From Coturnix japonica (lineage: Eukaryota > Chordata > Aves > Galliformes > Phasianidae): a stretch of DNA of 64,000 nt. The stretch covers positions 1,116,001 to 1,180,000 of the forward strand of contig NC_029532.1 of the NCBI RefSeq assembly GCF_001577835.2, given 5' to 3'. Shown piece by piece: positions 62,360-64,000 of the stretch (position 1 is its first letter; each line of letters opens with the position of its first letter). A model generated the notes under the pieces. The model had not been told where the DNA came from and did no database searches. It was given only the letters and a program-made list of their open reading frames with translations. Made by a program: the position numbers and the translations under genes.

Positions 62360-62482
62360 AAGCTGTATGGGGCCCTGGGCAAGCTGCTCTTACTGCTTGG
62401 TCAGCAGCTCTGCCTACAGCAGGGGGTTGGATCTGGATGGTTTTTGAGGCCCCTTCGAAGCCAAGGTGTTCTGTGATTCTAT
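62360..62482 (+). mobile_element. CR1 LINE 3' fragment in EHMT1 intron 1
   Basis: Sense CR1 terminus: ATGGGGCCCTGGGCAAGCTG, AGCAGGGGGTTGGATCTGGA, a GAGGCCCCTTCGAAGCCAAG block and a GTGATTCTATG tail. Confidence 0.85.
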
Positions 62483-63147
62483 GCTGCTCTTAGAAGCTTC
62501 TAGCTAACCCTGCTGAGCAATGAGGAAATGGATGTGAGCCAGCAGCCAGGCTTTGGGGTGGGGTTGTATTGGTGGGGTGTCTGGCTGGAAGAAACCCCGT
62601 CCCTTTCAGCTCCAGTCGCTCAATGAGCAAATCTCCATCCAGGGCTGTGCATGTAGAATGGTGGCACTCCTTTGAGGAGCAAATAGCAAAGGGTGCAGCT
62701 GCTGTGCTGCTGCTTCTGCCACTGAAAACCTGTGTCTTGCATGGCTGGGATGCTTGTGCTGGTGTCACCCAGTGTTAAATTCGCATCCAATGGCAGCAGG
62801 AGCGGTGCTGTGTGTTGGAAGGTGTTTCTTTGGAGTGGTGCAAAGAAGGGAAAAGTAATACAATGATTTTGCAAATGTTGGAGGTTCCCAATGGTGGCTG
62901 TCAGCTCACAGGTGAGTGCTGAAGCTGCTGTTGGTCTTCAGGAGGGCAATCTTGATAAGGGCTGAGCTGAGCTGAGGATGCTGAGCACTCGGTGAAAACA
63001 TTGGCAGCCCAATGTTGAGGATTTTAGCTCCATCCCTCCTTTTCTCCTCCCTTCCAGAAGCTGCGGCCAGCACAGACCGTCTGTGCTCTGAGAATGGGTT
63101 TGGGGGAACATTGCTGGGTGTGCGCGTAAGGGGAATAATTAACTGCC

Positions 63148-63260
63148 AAATGCAAATAGATTGTTTCTGGCTGTTTGAAAATCATTGTAATTTTCACTGA
63201 GGACAGATTAATTATATCCTCTTTTTGATGGGGGTAAGGAAAATGATAGAGATGCAGCCA
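63148..63260. promoter_or_regulatory. Octamer-containing AT-rich patch, candidate enhancer
   Basis: A perfect octamer ATGCAAAT lies at 63150-63157, followed by TAAT-rich sequence (GATTAATTATATCC, CATATTAATC). This suits POU/homeodomain factors. The motif is seen; function is inference. Confidence 0.3.
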
Positions 63261-64000
63261 TATTAATCTATATGGGAGGGACGTTGCTTTCTGAGCGCTC
63301 TTTTGGGAGTTGTGAGAACAAAGCTGCCATGGTTCTGTGGGGATCAGGTGGAACTTGGGGTTTTGGGGGGATCCATTGCCTGGAATTGCAGGTTCTGGTT
63401 TCTTTGCAAACCCTGCATGTATGGCTGGTTGTGACCCTTTTCCATCAGCATAAATGTGCTCTCTGGAGGAACTGAAAGCTGAATTTGTGAGCGTAGCAGT
63501 ATTTGAAACAGAAGCAAATGGAACTGAGTTTCACAGGTGGGTCTGAAGATATCTGGTGTGACTGCAGCCATTGCAGGAAGGAGGCAGTTACAGCTGGGGA
63601 ATGCAGAGCCCTCCCTCGTCAGTGACCACTTCAGAGCCTGCTGCCTTCTCTTCTGTCTTCCTAAATGCTTCAGCCAACCTTGAGTCAGTCACTAATGACT
63701 TTAAAACCAGGCATTACGGTATGAGCCTTGTAATTAGCTGCTGTGATGAATCTTCTCTGTTGGGAGGCCCAGCAGCTCCCTGACTTCATGCCTTACCAGG
63801 GGCTCACCTTCTAAAGGAGTGGTTTTATCTCATGCCTTCCTGAGCATTTCAACATTCCTTGTTGCAGCAGCATCTCTGTGCCCAAAGCTGCTGGGGCCCT
63901 GGAGAGCTGACCCAGCAGGCTGGAAGAGGCTGGGATTAGAGGATTTCCACTCCCCATCCCTGGGGGTTAATAAGGGGGCTTCCAGGCTCAGGGGAAGGAG

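Larger units (their letters stand above)
53575..64000 (+). other. EHMT1: EHMT1 intron 1 (partial)
   Basis: From the GTGAGT donor to the window edge I find no exon resembling EHMT1 exon 2 or later. The first intron of this gene is also very long in human. The CpG island extends to about 54130. The intron contains CR1 fragments (55525, 59660, 62360), a poly-T run at 61220-61232, and AT-rich or CpG-bearing patches that could be enhancers (57430-57490, 60000-60130, 60550-60690, 63120-63260). Confidence 0.8.

Noticed and set aside
1-64000. tRNA, rRNA, CRISPR, operons and bacterial-style features
   Set aside because: None seen. The window is animal nuclear DNA with spliced genes, so ribosome binding sites and operon logic do not apply.

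Overview
The window looks like vertebrate nuclear DNA from a bird, most likely a galliform such as chicken. All the interspersed repeats I can recognise are CR1 LINE fragments. The coding exons are vertebrate ones, flanked by GT-AG introns. The gene pair ARRDC1 then EHMT1, both on the + strand, is the arrangement known from human 9q34.3 and its avian counterpart. Introns are compact and promoters are CpG-rich, as on a bird microchromosome. I saw no bacterial, viral, CRISPR or rRNA content.

Layout. 1-5.3 kb: no supportable gene; two CR1 fragments and a paired AP-1/MARE-like site. 5.4-8.9 kb: a candidate two-exon gene for a small single-pass membrane protein of about 93 aa, ending in a poly(A) signal; not recognised. 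8.9-15.5 kb: apparently intergenic. 15.6-21.2 kb: a complete, intron-containing glutamine synthetase gene (six coding exons, 374 aa, all catalytic residues kept). It is a paralogue distinct from the standard bird GLUL protein as I remember it. 21.2-27.9 kb: intergenic, with one old CR1 relic and a degenerate minisatellite against the next promoter. 27.95-51.8 kb: complete ARRDC1 (eight coding exons, 421 aa, long introns 1 and 2, a 1.6 kb 3' UTR). 51.8-53.5 kb: short intergenic stretch with a roughly 480 bp CCCAT-type minisatellite. 53.4-64 kb: CpG-island promoter, first coding exon (seven codons) and part of intron 1 of EHMT1, which continues past the right edge.

Function. The genes are neighbours, not a pathway. 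Glutamine synthetase fixes ammonia into glutamine. ARRDC1 is an alpha-arrestin that links NEDD4-family ubiquitin ligases and TSG101 to plasma-membrane budding. EHMT1 (GLP) is a histone H3K9 methyltransferase. The least described items are the small membrane-protein gene, the second glutamine synthetase, and the G-quadruplex-prone repeat between ARRDC1 and the EHMT1 promoter. Exon boundaries were placed by hand from protein similarity recalled from memory, reading phase and GT/AG signals; no database search was possible.
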